Shown piece by piece: positions 1-12,670 of a stretch of DNA of 64,000 nt. The notes under the pieces are model-generated. The model was not told where the DNA came from. It did not search any database and worked only from the letters and a program-made list of their open reading frames with translations. The translations under genes were made by a program, and so were the position numbers. Origin of the DNA: Gossypium raimondii (taxonomy: Eukaryota > Streptophyta > Magnoliopsida > Malvales > Malvaceae); the NCBI RefSeq assembly GCF_025698545.1, contig NC_068577.1, positions 42,363,250 through 42,427,249 of the forward strand, written 5' to 3'. Positions within the stretch are counted from its first letter, which is position 1; every line of letters starts with the position of its first letter.

Positions 1-239
1 GGTGGTTGTGGGTGTTAATTGGATTTTTGTTTAGCTTTTGTGCTTTCAATATTATTGGTTTGGATTGTTGATCAATTTTGCTTGATTCTTAGGGTTTATG
101 CTTCACTATTGATTATTCAGAGTGTTGATTGCTAAGTATGTTGTAAGGTTGCATGGGTCTATGAGTATCTGCCATGATAGTTCAGTAAGCATGAATTATC
201 TATAATTCCATGGTATTGTTTTTATTAAATGTATGTAGT

Positions 240-2330
240 TCATGTAAGGGAAATATTGTCAAGTTTAGGTGAAGTTAGAAAGGGAAAATGGGATGATTCT
301 GTTAAATACCGTCATACAGTGTTGTTGTGTGCACCCATGATGAGCGAAGCTCCATGCCTTGAGGAGGGGATACTGCAGTGTTTGAGCATCAAGGTATAAG
401 ATGGTGAATAGACGAATGAATGGAATGCAAAGAGGAAAGTAGATAAAAGATCATGGCTAGGCTATGTGTCCGATCAGAGGCTATACGCCTAAAAATAAGT
501 AAGACCATAGTTGAAAGATGCTATGGTATCACGATATAATTGAGTAAGACTATGGTTGAACGATGCTATGACATCATGATAAAAATGACTAAGATCATAG
601 TTGAAAGACGCTATGGCATCCTAGTAGCCCGTCGGGACGATAAACATGAGTTAGATTATGTAAGAACATAGCTAAAACACATTATGGCATTATAGACAGT
701 CTGATGGGAAATTAAACATGAGATAGTCCGATCGGACATTAAACACGGGATAGTTCGACAATATATTAAACACAAGATAGCCTGACAGGACACTAAACAT
801 AGAACGGTCATCTAGGATGGTAAACACGGGGTTATATCGTGAAAGGTCATAGTTATAAGACGCTATGGTATCGTAAATAGTCTGCCAGGACGATAAACAT
901 GGAGATCCTGAAGTGAAGAACCATAGTTAGACTATAACAACCAATAGAGTCCGCCAGGACATTAAACATGAGGGTATATTGTGTAAGTCCATAACACGAC
1001 TATGGCAGCTTAAAGAGAGTTTGCCAAGCCAGTAAACACGAGTGGAAAATTAGAATAGAAATCATGGGGTAACCCACAGACAAGGAAAAAGAGTTGAAAG
1101 GAAAATGCAAGTATGGACATGCAACAATTGAGCAACGGGTCGAAGGAATCTGCTAATTAATGGGAACATAATGAAAAATGAGAAATGACTACTAGAATAG
1201 TAGTCATGCAAACCAGTAGGGCATAAGGACGTTAACCAACAGGAAGTATTCACGGGAGTTGACATACTAGTAGAGCCTAAGGTACGGGCAAACAAAAGTT
1301 GGTATAACCAAGGATCATAGATGAGGATCCACCATTAAGGAACGCTGAGGGTGTTTTGAGAAACCCTAAAGGTTATTGGCTTTTCATACATATGCCAATT
1401 AGTTCATAAGAAAAAGAAGGGTGAATTAGAACCCATCTATAAAGAAGGATACACTAAATGACAAAAACGTTTGTTAAGACCATTCCTCTTTAAGGGAAAC
1501 CATTAAGGATGTATCAGCCAAATGGCTAATTAGGTGGGGATGCTGATTGAAAAAGAAACCATGAACCCAAAGGGCCTTTAGTGATAGTTGGCTAATTTTG
1601 AATGCCAAAACGGTAAGAGTTTTGAACCCAGAGGTATCTCAATAGATAGGGTGACAGTGAGCCCATTAAGACTAGGATAATGTTAAGAGTTTGCCATGGA
1701 CTATTCAAATTATGAATTATTGCTAAAGGAAATATACTAAAGAGCCTTTAGGAGGCAGGCTAGATGACCGCATTAATAGGGCATGAGGGTGAAAGGAATA
1801 GAACCACTTAGACATAAGTAAAAGAAAATGATAGAGTTCACGGAGATGATGAATCATTAAGAGGAACTGCCAAGTAAAGTTGATAGAATGACTGGGGGAT
1901 AATAACTCAACGATTTATTCGCCAATGAATAGGATCAGGAATAAGATAAAGTCTGCTACAACGAGTTTAAGAGAAATTTCCCATAATGATCAAGGATTTT
2001 ATTGCATCTAAATATATTTAATTAAACCCTGCAATATGGGGTCTATTTTCATGTAGAATAGAAACTCACTAAGTTCATTTGAACTTACAACTGTTGGATA
2101 TGTGGTTGTAGGAATTGTGAACTGAGGAACTCAATGAGGGATTTAAGGAAATCATTGTTGGATTTGAGTCATGCACATAAGGAGGGGGTACCTTTGGGGA
2201 CTTTGCCAATGAGGTAATGATGTTGTATTTATTTAGGTTCCTTAGCATCCGTGGTTGGGATAGGAATCTTTATTTGGAAACTTGTGTCTTTGATGTAAGT
2301 TTAACTTTGTAAATAGGTAATATGATTTGG
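240..2330. repeat. Degenerate large LTR-like repeat, copy A
   Basis: No gene is visible. The stretch carries many imperfect copies of a short phrase of the kind 'ccaggacattaaacatgag' (about 640-1040), interleaved with a phrase 'accatagttgaaagatgctatggcatc' type written here only in outline. A module near 300-400 ('gcgaagctcc', 'gagcatcaagg') recurs at 25.79-25.99 kb. A late segment near 2060-2090 ('ctaagttcat', 'gaactta') recurs near 27125. These shared landmarks in the same order make 0.25-2.4 kb and 25.5-27.5 kb two diverged copies of one family. The size, lack of coding and 'actaagttcat' landmark fit an LTR of a gypsy element; the ends are not defined here. Confidence 0.55.
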
Positions 2331-2414
2331 TTTTAACTTAGTATGAATGATAACCAAGTTCGTTTTCCTAGTTGAAATAAACCTCTACAATTCAACAAAG
2401 GTTCTACCTCCTCT

Positions 2415-2430
2415 TCCTATAAATAGATGG
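2415..2430 (+). promoter_or_regulatory. TATA-like motif in LTR-like tail
   Basis: The motif 'cctataaatagatgg' looks like a plant TATA box. It is followed by 5'-leader-like AT-rich sequence that ends near 2640. It may be the promoter of a retroelement LTR, but no transcription start can be shown. Confidence 0.3.
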
Positions 2431-2749
2431 CACCAGTAAGGCTATTTCTTATTTTGTGTTTGATTAAAATTATTCGAGCCTACACTCGAAGTAGTTCATG
2501 GTACAAGAATAGTGGAGAAGACCGTTTGATTGAAAGACGAGAATAGAAAAGGTTCATCTAGCTAAAAACATAATTTCGAATTCAATTTAGGGTTTATTGC
2601 TATAAATATCACAAACCAGCTCAGTTTTAAAATGTTTTATTTCCACTGTGTAAGAAAACCATTTTTGAGTTGGATTTTTTCCAACAAGGTTGAGTTGGTT
2701 GAGTGAACTTACAAAGGCATCATGTTATTGATTAATTGAGCCTTGTTGC

Positions 2750-3390
2750 TTTAGAAAGACCAATTTTTCCATTAGATCGAGGAATGAGCTAGATCTAAAT
2801 CTCTCTTTTAAACCCCGAGCATAATTGTCCTATGTGAGTAAGTGAAATCCTCCTTACCTCTATGCAAAGAAATGGTACCAATCAAGAGCCTTCCTTTCCA
2901 AGTGTAGCATGATTGTTCGCACATTAGCAAAATCATGACTCATTTAGCTTCAAAGTACTATTCCAACTTAAACCACCAACCTTTGAAATTATTCCCATTA
3001 AACCTTGGACATTCAAGTTTGTAAGGTCCTTGTGGTGCTTCTATACTGTTAGTGTGAGAAGGTGTTCCCATGCACCCTAGATCCGTTATGGGCAACACAA
3101 TCATGGCCTCCTTTGGGGGAAGCTAAGTGAGGGACCTCCTAAGACCCCCTTCCCTTTGTCTTGAGTAGTACCAGTGGTAGACACAAAAGATGGGTGTCCC
3201 AAATACTACTCAAACAAGGTCTGCAGTTTAGATTTGATCTCCCCTTTGAACTCATCCTTGAGCTCCTTCAAGCCACAGTCAAACTTGGCACCCCACTAAG
3301 ATAGCTCCACTTGAAATTGAGCAACCTCTTGTTGAAGATGTCCCATCTCTTTTTGAAGTCAAGTTGTGATTCCTTCATTGTCCATGAAGG
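2750..3390 (-). pseudogene. Gypsy gag N-terminal relic (antisense)
   Basis: Read on the minus strand from about 3390, the translation gives fragments typical of the N-terminus of plant Ty3/gypsy gag. These are a start-like 'MDNEGITT', a Gln/Glu-rich coiled coil ('LQKEMGHLQQEVAQFQ'), 'LKELKDEFKGEIKS', then 'TTQDKGKGVLGGP'. Several in-frame stops interrupt it, so it is not translatable. No protease, reverse transcriptase or integrase follows. Flanking DNA at 3.4-4.0 kb is probably the matching LTR or leader debris. Confidence 0.6.
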
Positions 3391-4830
3391 ATCGAGCAAC
3401 TTTGATATCTTTGATACAGAAGATTGCATAAAAGAGAAAATAACAAAGAAGAGAAAGAAGAAAAAGAGGAGAACGAGAGAGAATGAGTAGGGAAATCCTT
3501 AATTGTTTTCATAACTTAATTCTTATTTCATCTTTCTATTTGAAGATGAAATCAACAACAATTATGGATTGGTTTACAGGCCATTAGTTTACAATTTTAT
3601 TCCCTCCCCATATGCACTATTTCATTTAAACGGTTACAAATAAAATGCGTTGTTTTTACCCTAACTTAACTTAATCTCCACACACCATTTTGGAAACATT
3701 TTAATCAAAACTTTGCACATTACTACAACAATTATAACAAAAACTTAACAGAAAAACATTTTCCTCCATATCAGAATATGAAAACCTAAAGTCTGATAAA
3801 TAAATATTACATCAATACTAAGAAATCTTAACATTTTTTTTTTCTAATTGTTCTATTTCTTCATTCATGCACATTAGGAATTCTGTGAAAATGTGACATG
3901 AATTAGTGAAAAGTTGAAGAGTGTTTTGGGAAACACAATTTTTTTGCCTATTCTATTAAGGCGCCAAATTGCTATTTTCAGGGTGTGATAGATGCCTAAA
4001 TCTCAACTTATTTGTGATAATATTTCCTTTGAATTGTTTTATTTAAGTTCTTAATTATATTATTTAGACTTATATTTTGTTTATTATGGATTTAGGGGAA
4101 CAATTAGAGAAAAATGAGCTTAAACTTCATTTTTTGCATGTTTTTATGGATTGGGCTTCCAACACAACACTACTTTAGTATTTTGGCCATAACTTGATCT
4201 ACATAACACATTTTTGGGCCCATAATATACATTTTCGAAGGAAATTGAAAGTTCTAACCAAATTTATTCCACAACTTAAGCCCAAAAAATGTTGAAAATA
4301 TGTCCAAAAATAGCCTAAAAGTTTGACGATAAATCTGTCAAAATTCTTCTTTATTTAATTAAGTGCACTTTTGTATTTTCTCCATTATGTGATTTTTCCT
4401 ATAAATAGACATTATTAGGTTAATAGCTAGATATAGTTGCTCTTAGTATTATTTTGCTTTTTTATTTTATTTTATGGATTGCTTCTTTTCTAGTCAAAGG
4501 GATTTCAAAGTTTGATTCAAATAGTTTGTGAGATCTAATTGTTCTTAATCTTTTCTTTATTCTTTAGTATTTGCACGTCTTGATTTAGTTATAAATATTT
4601 AGGTTTGTTGAATATAAGGTCTATGTTTGATTGCTTAGAATATTTGATTTGTTAATTAGAATAATTGAATCCTAATTATTTGATTTATTCTAATATTAGT
4701 GACAAACAACATAGTTGGATATAAGCTAAATATGCAATCTATATTGTGTGGGCATGTAATCTAACTTAAATAAACCATGTTGTGTGTGTTTGTTGGTTAG
4801 GATTAGGTCTCTTTCGTTCTTAATGTTACT
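3391..4830. other. AT-rich retroelement debris, host of nested solo LTRs
   Basis: No coding sequence is supported. A TATA-like 'cctataaatagac' at about 4399-4411 and the general composition suggest LTR-derived DNA. The segment continues after the solo LTR at 9757 ('ccgataagctaaatcctagg'), so it was one piece before the insertion at 4831. Confidence 0.35.
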
Positions 4831-7800
4831 TGTAACATCTCATTTTTTAGTGGTGTCAGAAACAGTGGTTTTGGGGACCACAATTCTGACAAATTAGTTA
4901 GTAAATATTATTTATTTAATATTTACAAGTATTTATTAGTGACATATAAAAATTTGGTTAAAATTTTAACGTTTAGTTAATTAATTAAGCAAAAAGGATT
5001 AAATTGTAAATGCCACAAAAGTTAGTTTCTATTAATTAAATGTGTTAAACAGCTTTAGAAATTTAACTTGAGGGCCTTAGGTGGTAAATTTACCTATTTC
5101 TTTATTAGGGGATGGTTTTGGCATTGTTTTATAAGAAAATATGTTTAATTTTAAAGGGTAAAATAGTAAATTAGTAAATAAATGAAATTAAAATAAAATA
5201 CATGACGAAATAACCATCATCTTTTTCATCCCTCTTACTCAAAAACTGATGCACCATTGTTGATAAGCTAGAAGTTTCGGCCAAGGTTGTTTTCAATGCA
5301 TGATTAAGAATCTCAGCGATCAGAGGACGTACAAGGAAAAAGAAAAATTTACCGATTAGTCCTTGATAGTTGAATCACTTCAACAAGTAAGTTCATGCTA
5401 CTTTGGTAGTTATAATTTTGTTATAAAATGTTGTTAGTTATAGTTATATAAATTTCTGAAATTTGAATTGGATAATGTTGAAAAGAAGTAAATTCTGAAA
5501 TAATTCTGATGGACTAAGTAAAAGTCTCATATACGATATTTCTGTTTGATTTTCGACCTGGCTGAGCTTCAACATTTGTTGCGGACTTAGATATGCTTGT
5601 GACATAGGTTTAGGCTGGATGGTAATCTGTTTCCGTTTTAAAGGTTTAGCTTGGACTGGTAACCTTACATGTATTTATAGCCCTGACTAGGCTACTTTTC
5701 TGTGTTGTCACTAGTTTAGCCCGGATGGGTAACCTAACACATATACTTATGTATATGATTAGCTAGAACGAGTATCATATGTTTTTTGCACTTGTGAATT
5801 GAGTTTTTTACCAAGTTTCATCGAAAAATAAAGGATGTACAGTGTGAAATTGTCTTTTTAAAATGGATGAAATACGAACTCTGAATATCCGTATGTTTGT
5901 TATTTATTAACCCGGAATTGTTGAACTATGTTGTGATAAGGTTAATACTTTAAATGGTTATATGTAGTTAACTATTAAATGAGTAAGGTAAGTTATTGAA
6001 TTCAACTGTATGAACTTACTAAGTACTTAAAATACTTATTTCTGTTATTATTTTCTCTAGATTTTGGATACCTGAAGCGTGTCGATCGGATCAATGGAGC
6101 TCACACCTATCATATTCTGACTCGGTAAATTTTGAAGTTTCAAACTGTGGTTACTTGTGACATGTATATAGGATACTTATTTTGCAAATGTTGAATATGT
6201 TTTGGTACTTTAGTTGTAAGTGCACTTATATGCAAATTTGATGTATGTATTACATATTTGGCTTTTTGGTAATCTGTTGATATAAGTCATGTTAGAATAG
6301 TATTTTGGATGATTATGTGGTAACAAGTTTTGGTGTGTTTAATGTTAGTTAGGATGCTAGAATGGATGAATTGAATGGTTAATAAATTTTTATTATTTGT
6401 GGTGTCACTGAGGGCACATCAGTTAGTCACCTAGGTTGGATGATTTCGTATGATTTGGGCATGATTTAATGTATTTTGAATAGGTAAAAATGATTGGAAA
6501 TGGTTTAGCTTGGTAGCTAAGAAATGAATGATGTTATGCCTTATTTTGGAAGCCATTTTAGGTGCACACAGCCTGGGACACGGGCTGTCACATGACCGTG
6601 TGACCTTATTTTCAAATCGCACACGGCCTGGCGACACGTCCATGTGACCCTATTTTCGAATTGTACATGGTTTGGCCATACGGTCATTGTTTGTAACAGC
6701 CTGTTTTCTAGTGGTGTTGGAACAATGGTTTCAGGATTACAAATTTTGACGTGTCAATCTGTAAATATTAATTATTTAATATTTACGAGGTCATTAGTAT
6801 CGTGTTAAATTTTGGTCCAAGAATTTTAATGTTTAGATAGTTAATTAAAGAAAATGACTAAATTGTAAATACTACAAAAATCAATCAATATTGAGTATTA
6901 TTAGTTAATAGGGTTAAATAGTTAAATGTGGGGAAGCATAATGACAAATATACCATTAATATTGGTAGTGGATAGCATTAGGTAGTTTGGTAAGAAATTT
7001 TAATTAAAATAAGGTTAACATAATAATAATAAAACAAAAGCAAAATAAAAGTAGGGGTTGTCATCTTCTTTATTTTTTTTCTTTGGTTTGGCTAAAACAC
7101 CATTTTCTTTAAGGCTTGGGAGCTTGATTTTTATTATTTTTGAATGCATGTAACCTTAATCCTTACTCGTTTCTCGTAATTTTTATATTTTTGTGATCGT
7201 TGTATTGATATCTAGCTAGTTTAGGGACTAATTTGTGAAGTTTTTAAAGTTTAGAAAAATTACCATTGATGTTCTTGAAGTATTCTTGATGTTTATTCTT
7301 GAGCATGAAGCTTGATGATAATTTTGATCTAATTTGTAAAGTGATTTTAGTAATTTTCATGATTAGGGATTAAATTGAAAATAAATTAAAATAGACATGG
7401 TTTTTCTTGATAAATTCATAATTATAGGGCTATTTTAGAATGGTTAAAAATTGGGTTCAATGGGTTTAAAGTTTAATTATGTGAAATAAGCTTGTTTTGG
7501 TCTTAAGGAGCATGTTGAATAAAATGTAAATGATTGGGGTCTAATGTGCAAAATTGTAAATAGGAAGTTATATGTATTAAATTGAATATTATATGAAATT
7601 GATGCTAATAATTGAAATAAAGTATATCATAGATCAAGAACAAGTAGATAACTGAGGAAAAGGGAAAGTAGCTAAATAGTCTCTGAATCTTTGTCGTTAT
7701 TGCGGTTTAGCCCTGGTAAGTTCGTTTGGTTTATTTTGATATAAATTAGAATATAAATTGAATGAGGTATTGACTGTTGAAATGAATGTTTTACTGTTAA

Positions 7801-9756
7801 TTTAATATGAATTGAGGTAATAAATTGCTTGGATCTGTGTTTTACAAAAATAACTTTTGAGCCGATGAACGTAGGATAGAGTACGATTGGCATGCCAATA
7901 GGTTATAGTGCGTGCTATTTGGGATTGGTTTGAGATAAAATGATGATTCATGTTTATTTCCTGTTCACTAAATATATCAAAGTCTAACATTTATTGACGA
8001 CTATTGTGTTATATTTACAATGTTTTTGGCGTGTTACCGGGGCCGATGTAAAGTCTTCGGGCTTGGCACTTAGTGTCGATGCGTGTTATAGAAGGGATGT
8101 TAGCCTACGGGCTAGGCACTTGGTGCTGAGGCGTCTTACCGGTTAGATTGGCTCGTTAGAGTGTTTGGTGTGTTTCAGATTGATAACTGTGTACTCATAT
8201 CCGTATCGTTCATCGGGAAATGTTTCTTGTGTTAAATGTCTTGTTATTAAATTGTTGAATGATTATTTATGAATCTCTTGATAGCATTGTGGCTTGGTAG
8301 TGAATGATCTTGTACTTGCTTATGTACAAACTCACATGTTATGGATTATGGCTGACAGGAGACTCTGACTTTTAATCTTGTTATTAAAATTTTTATATTT
8401 AATTCGATAAGCTTTATCTTTTTAACCCTTGAACTTACTAAGCTCTACTGAAGCTTACTCGTGTTCTTTTCTGTTCCTTATAGATAACGTTTTGTGGAGT
8501 CGAGCGATCGTATCAACTTAAAGATCACACTATCCAGATACATTTTGGTAGATTTTGATATGTTTATTTTGGGTTATATGGCATGTAATATATGGTTTTG
8601 TATATGTTTAGATACTTATTACAAATGTTATGTTCTAAGCTTGGTGCAAGCTTACTTATGTATGTGCCTTTAATCTTGGTGCGAAAGTATAAAGTTGTTT
8701 TGGTCATGTGATATAAACCTTATTTAAGTGTTTGAATCATGGTATGAATAAATGTGAATGATTAAGAAAAATGATAAGTTTGACATGATTTTTATATATG
8801 AACTTATGAATTTGAATGTAAATTAGTTGATGTGTCATGTGAATTGAGGTTGATAATTGAATTGTGGTGTCAATGAGGACACATTGGATAGACACTTAGG
8901 TTGATTGTTTTGGCGTGTTTTAGGCTTGTTTAAATGTGTTTTTGAAGTATGGAAATGGTTGATTTTGATTTGGCTTGGAACCTAAGTGTTGGATGAAAGT
9001 TTTGCCTTGTTTTGGAAGATTTTAAAGATGCACACGGCTTAGGCTATGCCACACAACCATGTATCTTATTAATTTTTAGGTGCAACATTTTTCACACGGT
9101 CACAGTTAGTTACATGGTCTGGCCACACGAGTGTGTGGGGAAGCCACACGGCCATGTGTGAAGCCACAAGGCCTGGGCTATTCCACACGGCCGTGTGACC
9201 CCTATTTCCAAAATTTTTAAAGTTTCGCATGTTTTTCTATTTTGATTAAAATTAGTCTCTGATTGTTCCCAAACCATTTTTAGGGTTCCGTAAGCTCAGT
9301 TTAATACCCGTAAGTGTATTTTTACCCTGATTTTTATAAGCTATTGAATGTTATCATTTATTTTATATTTTTGTTTCTGTTTGATGATAAATGTCCTAAT
9401 CTGTACTGTAACGCTCTGTAACCCCAATTCGGTGATGGAGATAGGTTAAGGTGTTACAATGTTCTTGTGCCAGACGGCCTGGGCACACGATCGTATGACT
9501 CCTGTTTTCAGTTTTCCTACATTTTTTTGTTTTATTTGAAATTAGTCTCTGATTATTTTTAAATTGATTTTTAGGTTTCGTAAGCTTGATATAAGGTCTG
9601 TAATTGTATATATGCTATTAATAATGATTAGTTATGAATATTTGATATTTAAATTAATATTTGAATGATTTTATGGTGTTATTTGATTTGATTTGATATG
9701 TGTCGTAATACTCCGTAACCCTAATCTGGCGACGAAAACGAGTTAGGGGTGTTACA
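4831..9756 (+). mobile_element. Solo LTR (outer), split by a second solo LTR
   Basis: It starts TGTAACATCT and ends GGGGTGTTACA, the TG...CA ends of a gypsy LTR. The flanking 5 bp are TTACT on the left (4826-4830) and TTACC on the right (9757-9761), a one-mismatch target duplication. Removing the inner LTR at 6692-9458 leaves about 2.16 kb (4831-6691 plus 9459-9756). Inside are three degenerate copies of a 'tttag-c-ggatggtaac' phrase (5606-5730). Near the 3' end are 'cacacggcctgggc'-type motifs and a final phrase on the pattern 'gtaaccctaatctggcgacg'. There is no internal retroelement domain on either side, hence the solo LTR call. Confidence 0.72.
6692..9458 (+). mobile_element. Solo LTR (inner), nested in the 4831-9756 LTR
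   Basis: It begins TGTAACAGCCTGTTTTC and ends AAGGTGTTACA, homologous to both ends of the outer LTR. The flanking 5 bp are TTGTT (6687-6691) and ATGTT (9459-9463), a one-mismatch target duplication. The length of about 2.77 kb with no coding fits a solo LTR. It contains a two-unit tandem of a Gly/Cys-codon-like phrase 'cgggctaggcacttggtgct' (about 8045-8145), and several 'cacacggcc' motifs at 9050-9200. The outer LTR sequence resumes directly after it ('cagacggcctgggcacacg'). Confidence 0.75.
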
Positions 9757-9889
9757 TTACCGATAAGCTAAATCCTAGGTGTGAAATTGCAGGGTTGTTT
9801 ATTGGTAAGGAAAATAATTTCAACATTCTTTCTTTTGGTTATTGAAAAGGTAATGAGAGATTAGTTATTAGGTGCGAAGTTGTGATACA

Positions 9890-10118
9890 TGCACAGATGG
9901 GGTGAAATTTATTAAATTCCAATTACTAAAGCAGCCAATTTTCAAGCTTGGGAAATTAGTAAACTTGTGATAACTTTTTGGATGGGATCCTATCATTTCT
10001 GGGTTGAGATGTCATCATGACGTTTGAAGATCTATCTCTTAGCTTTAAAACGTATTTTGAATCATTCGATTTTAAGTTCGGGAACTCAAGTTATTCTTTC
10101 CTCTGTGCAACAAAATTC
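9890..10118 (+). repeat. Left terminal repeat of a gag-only element (truncated LTR)
   Basis: About 230 bp beginning 'gatacatgca' is repeated, with scattered differences, at about 12671-12917. Shared phrases include 'tggggtgaaatttatta', 'ttttcaagcttgggaaat', 'catgacgtttgaagat' and 'ttgaatca-tcgatttt'. The repeat sits just upstream of a gag reading frame and its partner sits after it, which is the arrangement of LTRs. Similarity stops after 'gcaacaaaattctt', so this left copy seems to lack most of the region present in the right copy. Confidence 0.6.
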
Positions 10119-10336
10119 TTTGGTGTCTAACCGATTTTGGATTCATAATGCTCTTAGGTTTGCTTTGTTAGTTTGATTCTAATACATTCTGATTGATTGA
10201 TATCGACACTTTTTAAAAGACTCACAAGATTAATTCTTACCTTATTGAGAATTTGATTTTTATTTTTTAGTGCATAACAGTGGGGTTTGCTTAATTTTTC
10301 TTTTATTGAGTGTTGTGTTCTTTTCAAGCTTTCATA

Positions 10337-11400
10337 ATGATTCGCAATACTATGATTGAGAAATTGAGAAGGGATCAAGAGGTTTGAAATGCTCAAGATC
10401 AGCAACGTGACACTATTTTAGACCCGATCAACAAAAAGTTAGAATGTCTAAGTACAAAAATTGAGCGTCAGAATCATAAATGGGGAGATAAGATTGATCA
10501 GCCTCATCTTCGTGCAAATAATGCTCGACATGTCTCTCGTGCAAATGATGAGACTTTGGTTCATAATGACTATAGACAATATTTTTTAGCCAAACCAAAG
10601 TTAAGCATTCCACCATTTCGAGGGAAGTATGATCCCGAAGCATATTGTGAGTGGGAATCAAAAATTGAACTTATGTTTCATTACTATTAATGCCTAGAAG
10701 AGGAAAAAGTTCAATTGGTGACCCTTGGATTTTCAGATTATGCATTGAGTTGGTGGATTCAACTTGGAATTGATTGTCAAAGAAACCGTGAAAGGGTAAT
10801 TGAAACATGGGACGAGTTGAAGCAAGTGATGCGAAAGTGTTATGTTCCTTCTCATTACTATAGAGAGGTCTCAACAAGACTTCAACGCCTTTTTCAAGGT
10901 AAGGAGATGGAGATGCTTATGCAAAGAGCAAATATACAAGAGGATGAAGAAACTACCATGGTGTGATTTGTAGATGGCTTGAACGTTTCAATAGCCAATG
11001 CTCTTAATCTTCAAACCTATATTGATCTTGAGGAGATGGTACACAAGGCAATTGAGATTGAACAACTATTTCAACAATATCAATTTCGTCCATTTGACGC
11101 ATCACACTATTATTGAGGTACAAGTTCAAATTCTACTTTCAACAATTCGAAACCTTCTTATGCTATTAATAAGTTGCTGCTAGAAATGTTGAGATTAAAC
11201 CTTTTGAGTGGAAAAGTAGGGCTCCTACAAAGCATTCTTCTACATGCTTTAAGTAGCCCATTTCTACTAATTTTTCACCAAAACAACAAAGAGCTCGTGA
11301 CATTGAATGTTTTACGTGTAAAGGGAGTGGACACTATAGTTGTGATTGTGCCAACACAAGAATTTTGTTGATCAAAGAAGATGGCGAACTTTGTGAACCA
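10337..11400 (+). pseudogene. gag: Ty3/gypsy gag (broken)
   Basis: The reading frame starts at ATG 10337 ('MIRNTMIEKLRRDQEV') and is interrupted by stops near 10387, 10689, 10966 and 11116. It shows the retrotransposon gag core: 'KLSIPPFRGKYDPEAY', then 'TLGFSDYALSWWIQL', 'ETWDELKQVMRKCYVPSHY', 'LQRLFQG' and 'EMLMQRANIQEDEETTMV'. The 'S-x-D-E-Y' stretch usually found between 'QG' and 'EM' is absent, pointing to a small in-frame deletion. Near 11308-11350 is a zinc knuckle of CX2CX4HX4C form ('CFTCKGSGHYSCDC'). Gag would form the virus-like particle. Stops make this copy non-functional. Confidence 0.82.
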
Positions 11401-11456
11401 AAAAAAATGATAATGAAAATTCTTTCCTTGAACCTATAAAGTCAGATGAAATAGAA

Positions 11457-12131
11457 ATGTCATCATGTTCTCCTACTAAGATATATTGTACTGAATTGAA
11501 TATTCATAATACTTGTGAGGGGGATATGGGAAGTGAAGAAAAATCATGTGAAAAGATAGAGAGAAAAGAGACCTTTAGTGATAAAAGTATACTTAATGGT
11601 CCAAATTTGGTGAGTGAAAATCTAGGAGGTAAAATTGGAGAGTCCTCAAGTGGAAAAAAAAGAGAGAAAGAAAAGCAAGAAAATACCCATACAAAAGTGA
11701 GGAATGATTATGTTTTAACTAAATCTAACTTAAATTTGTTTAGTGGTGTTTCTTCATTACAGGACTTCAAGGATCCATTGACAGACTTTCAATTATATTA
11801 CTCTACCATCAATAGACGATTTTACTTGTGGGAAAAAGGTAAGTCGAATATTGATAATTCTCCACAAGTGCTACAAGGTAAAGAATGTAAGAAAACAATA
11901 GAAATTAATTTAAGAAGGCATACCTTGAATGTTTTTGATAAGTATGCTACTGATTTTGTTTGTCAAATACTTCCTTACAACATATTTTTTCGTTGGTCAA
12001 ATTTAATTAAACATTGGTCTAAAAGGTCAATTGATTTGATGGGTTTATCTACCTTTGTAGAGGTTAAAATAGTAATTCTATTGCATCAAATAGTTTTGTT
12101 AAAGCATTTTATATATTTCTTCTTGCAATAA
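11457..12131 (+). CDS. Unrecognised ORF downstream of gag
   Basis: This is an open frame of 224 codons, lying where protease and reverse transcriptase would normally follow gag. I do not recognise the protein. The first half is hydrophilic, Lys/Glu-rich and low in complexity ('KKREKEKQENTHTKVR'). The second half has 'LSTFVEVKIVILLHQIVLL' with a hydrophobic tail. No DTG/DSG protease motif, no YxDD and no integrase motif is present. It may be the C-terminal extension of gag or sequence captured by the element. Whether it is expressed is unknown. Confidence 0.35.
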   Translation: MSSCSPTKIYCTELNIHNTCEGDMGSEEKSCEKIERKETFSDKSILNGPNLVSENLGGKIGESSSGKKREKEKQENTHTKVRNDYVLTKSNLNLFSGVSSLQDFKDPLTDFQLYYSTINRRFYLWEKGKSNIDNSPQVLQGKECKKTIEINLRRHTLNVFDKYATDFVCQILPYNIFFRWSNLIKHWSKRSIDLMGLSTFVEVKIVILLHQIVLLKHFIYFFLQ

Positions 12132-12489
12132 AATTTTCTATCTTGACCTTTAACGATGAATTTTTACATAATAATATTAATTATTTTTATTTTTATAATT
12201 ATGTGAAATTCTTGACTTATCGTTGGAAATTCTTATGGATAATCATGCATATTCAAAAAAGTTACAGGTTATTTTTTACTTGAATACTCATATGCCTAAT
12301 ATTTCTCTATATAATGATGATGGTTTGTTTTTTAATGAGAGATACTTGATCCATGCTGATTTGGTATATCAAAATCATATATTTGATCCTGGAGATAGTT
12401 TTGGTGCACAAGAAAGCTGAGGTAAGTATTTTATTCATTTTATTGTTATTTATTCTAATCCCCTTTTTTTTTGTGCAACTAAAGATTCA

Positions 12490-12520
12490 GGGACGAATCT
12501 TCTTAAGGAAGGGGGAATGA
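12490..12520 (+). promoter_or_regulatory. Polypurine-tract-like site
   Basis: 'gggacgaatcttcttaagga' followed by 'agggggaatgatgtg' matches the usual 3' end of plant gypsy internal regions, where a purine tract primes plus-strand synthesis next to the 3' LTR. A second, similar phrase 'gaggatgaatctt' with 'aggaaagggagaaaga' lies at 12640-12671, immediately before the right terminal repeat. The latter is the better candidate for the true tract. Confidence 0.45.
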
Positions 12521-12670
12521 TGTGAGTCTCAAGGCACAATTTTAGACCCATGAATGTCATGGGTTCACACTACCTCAATGCCCAACAATAATGTCAAAGT
12601 CTAAGCAAATCAAATCAAGATCCGATCAAAGAAAATATTTGAGGATGAATCTTTTTTAGGAAAGGGAGAA

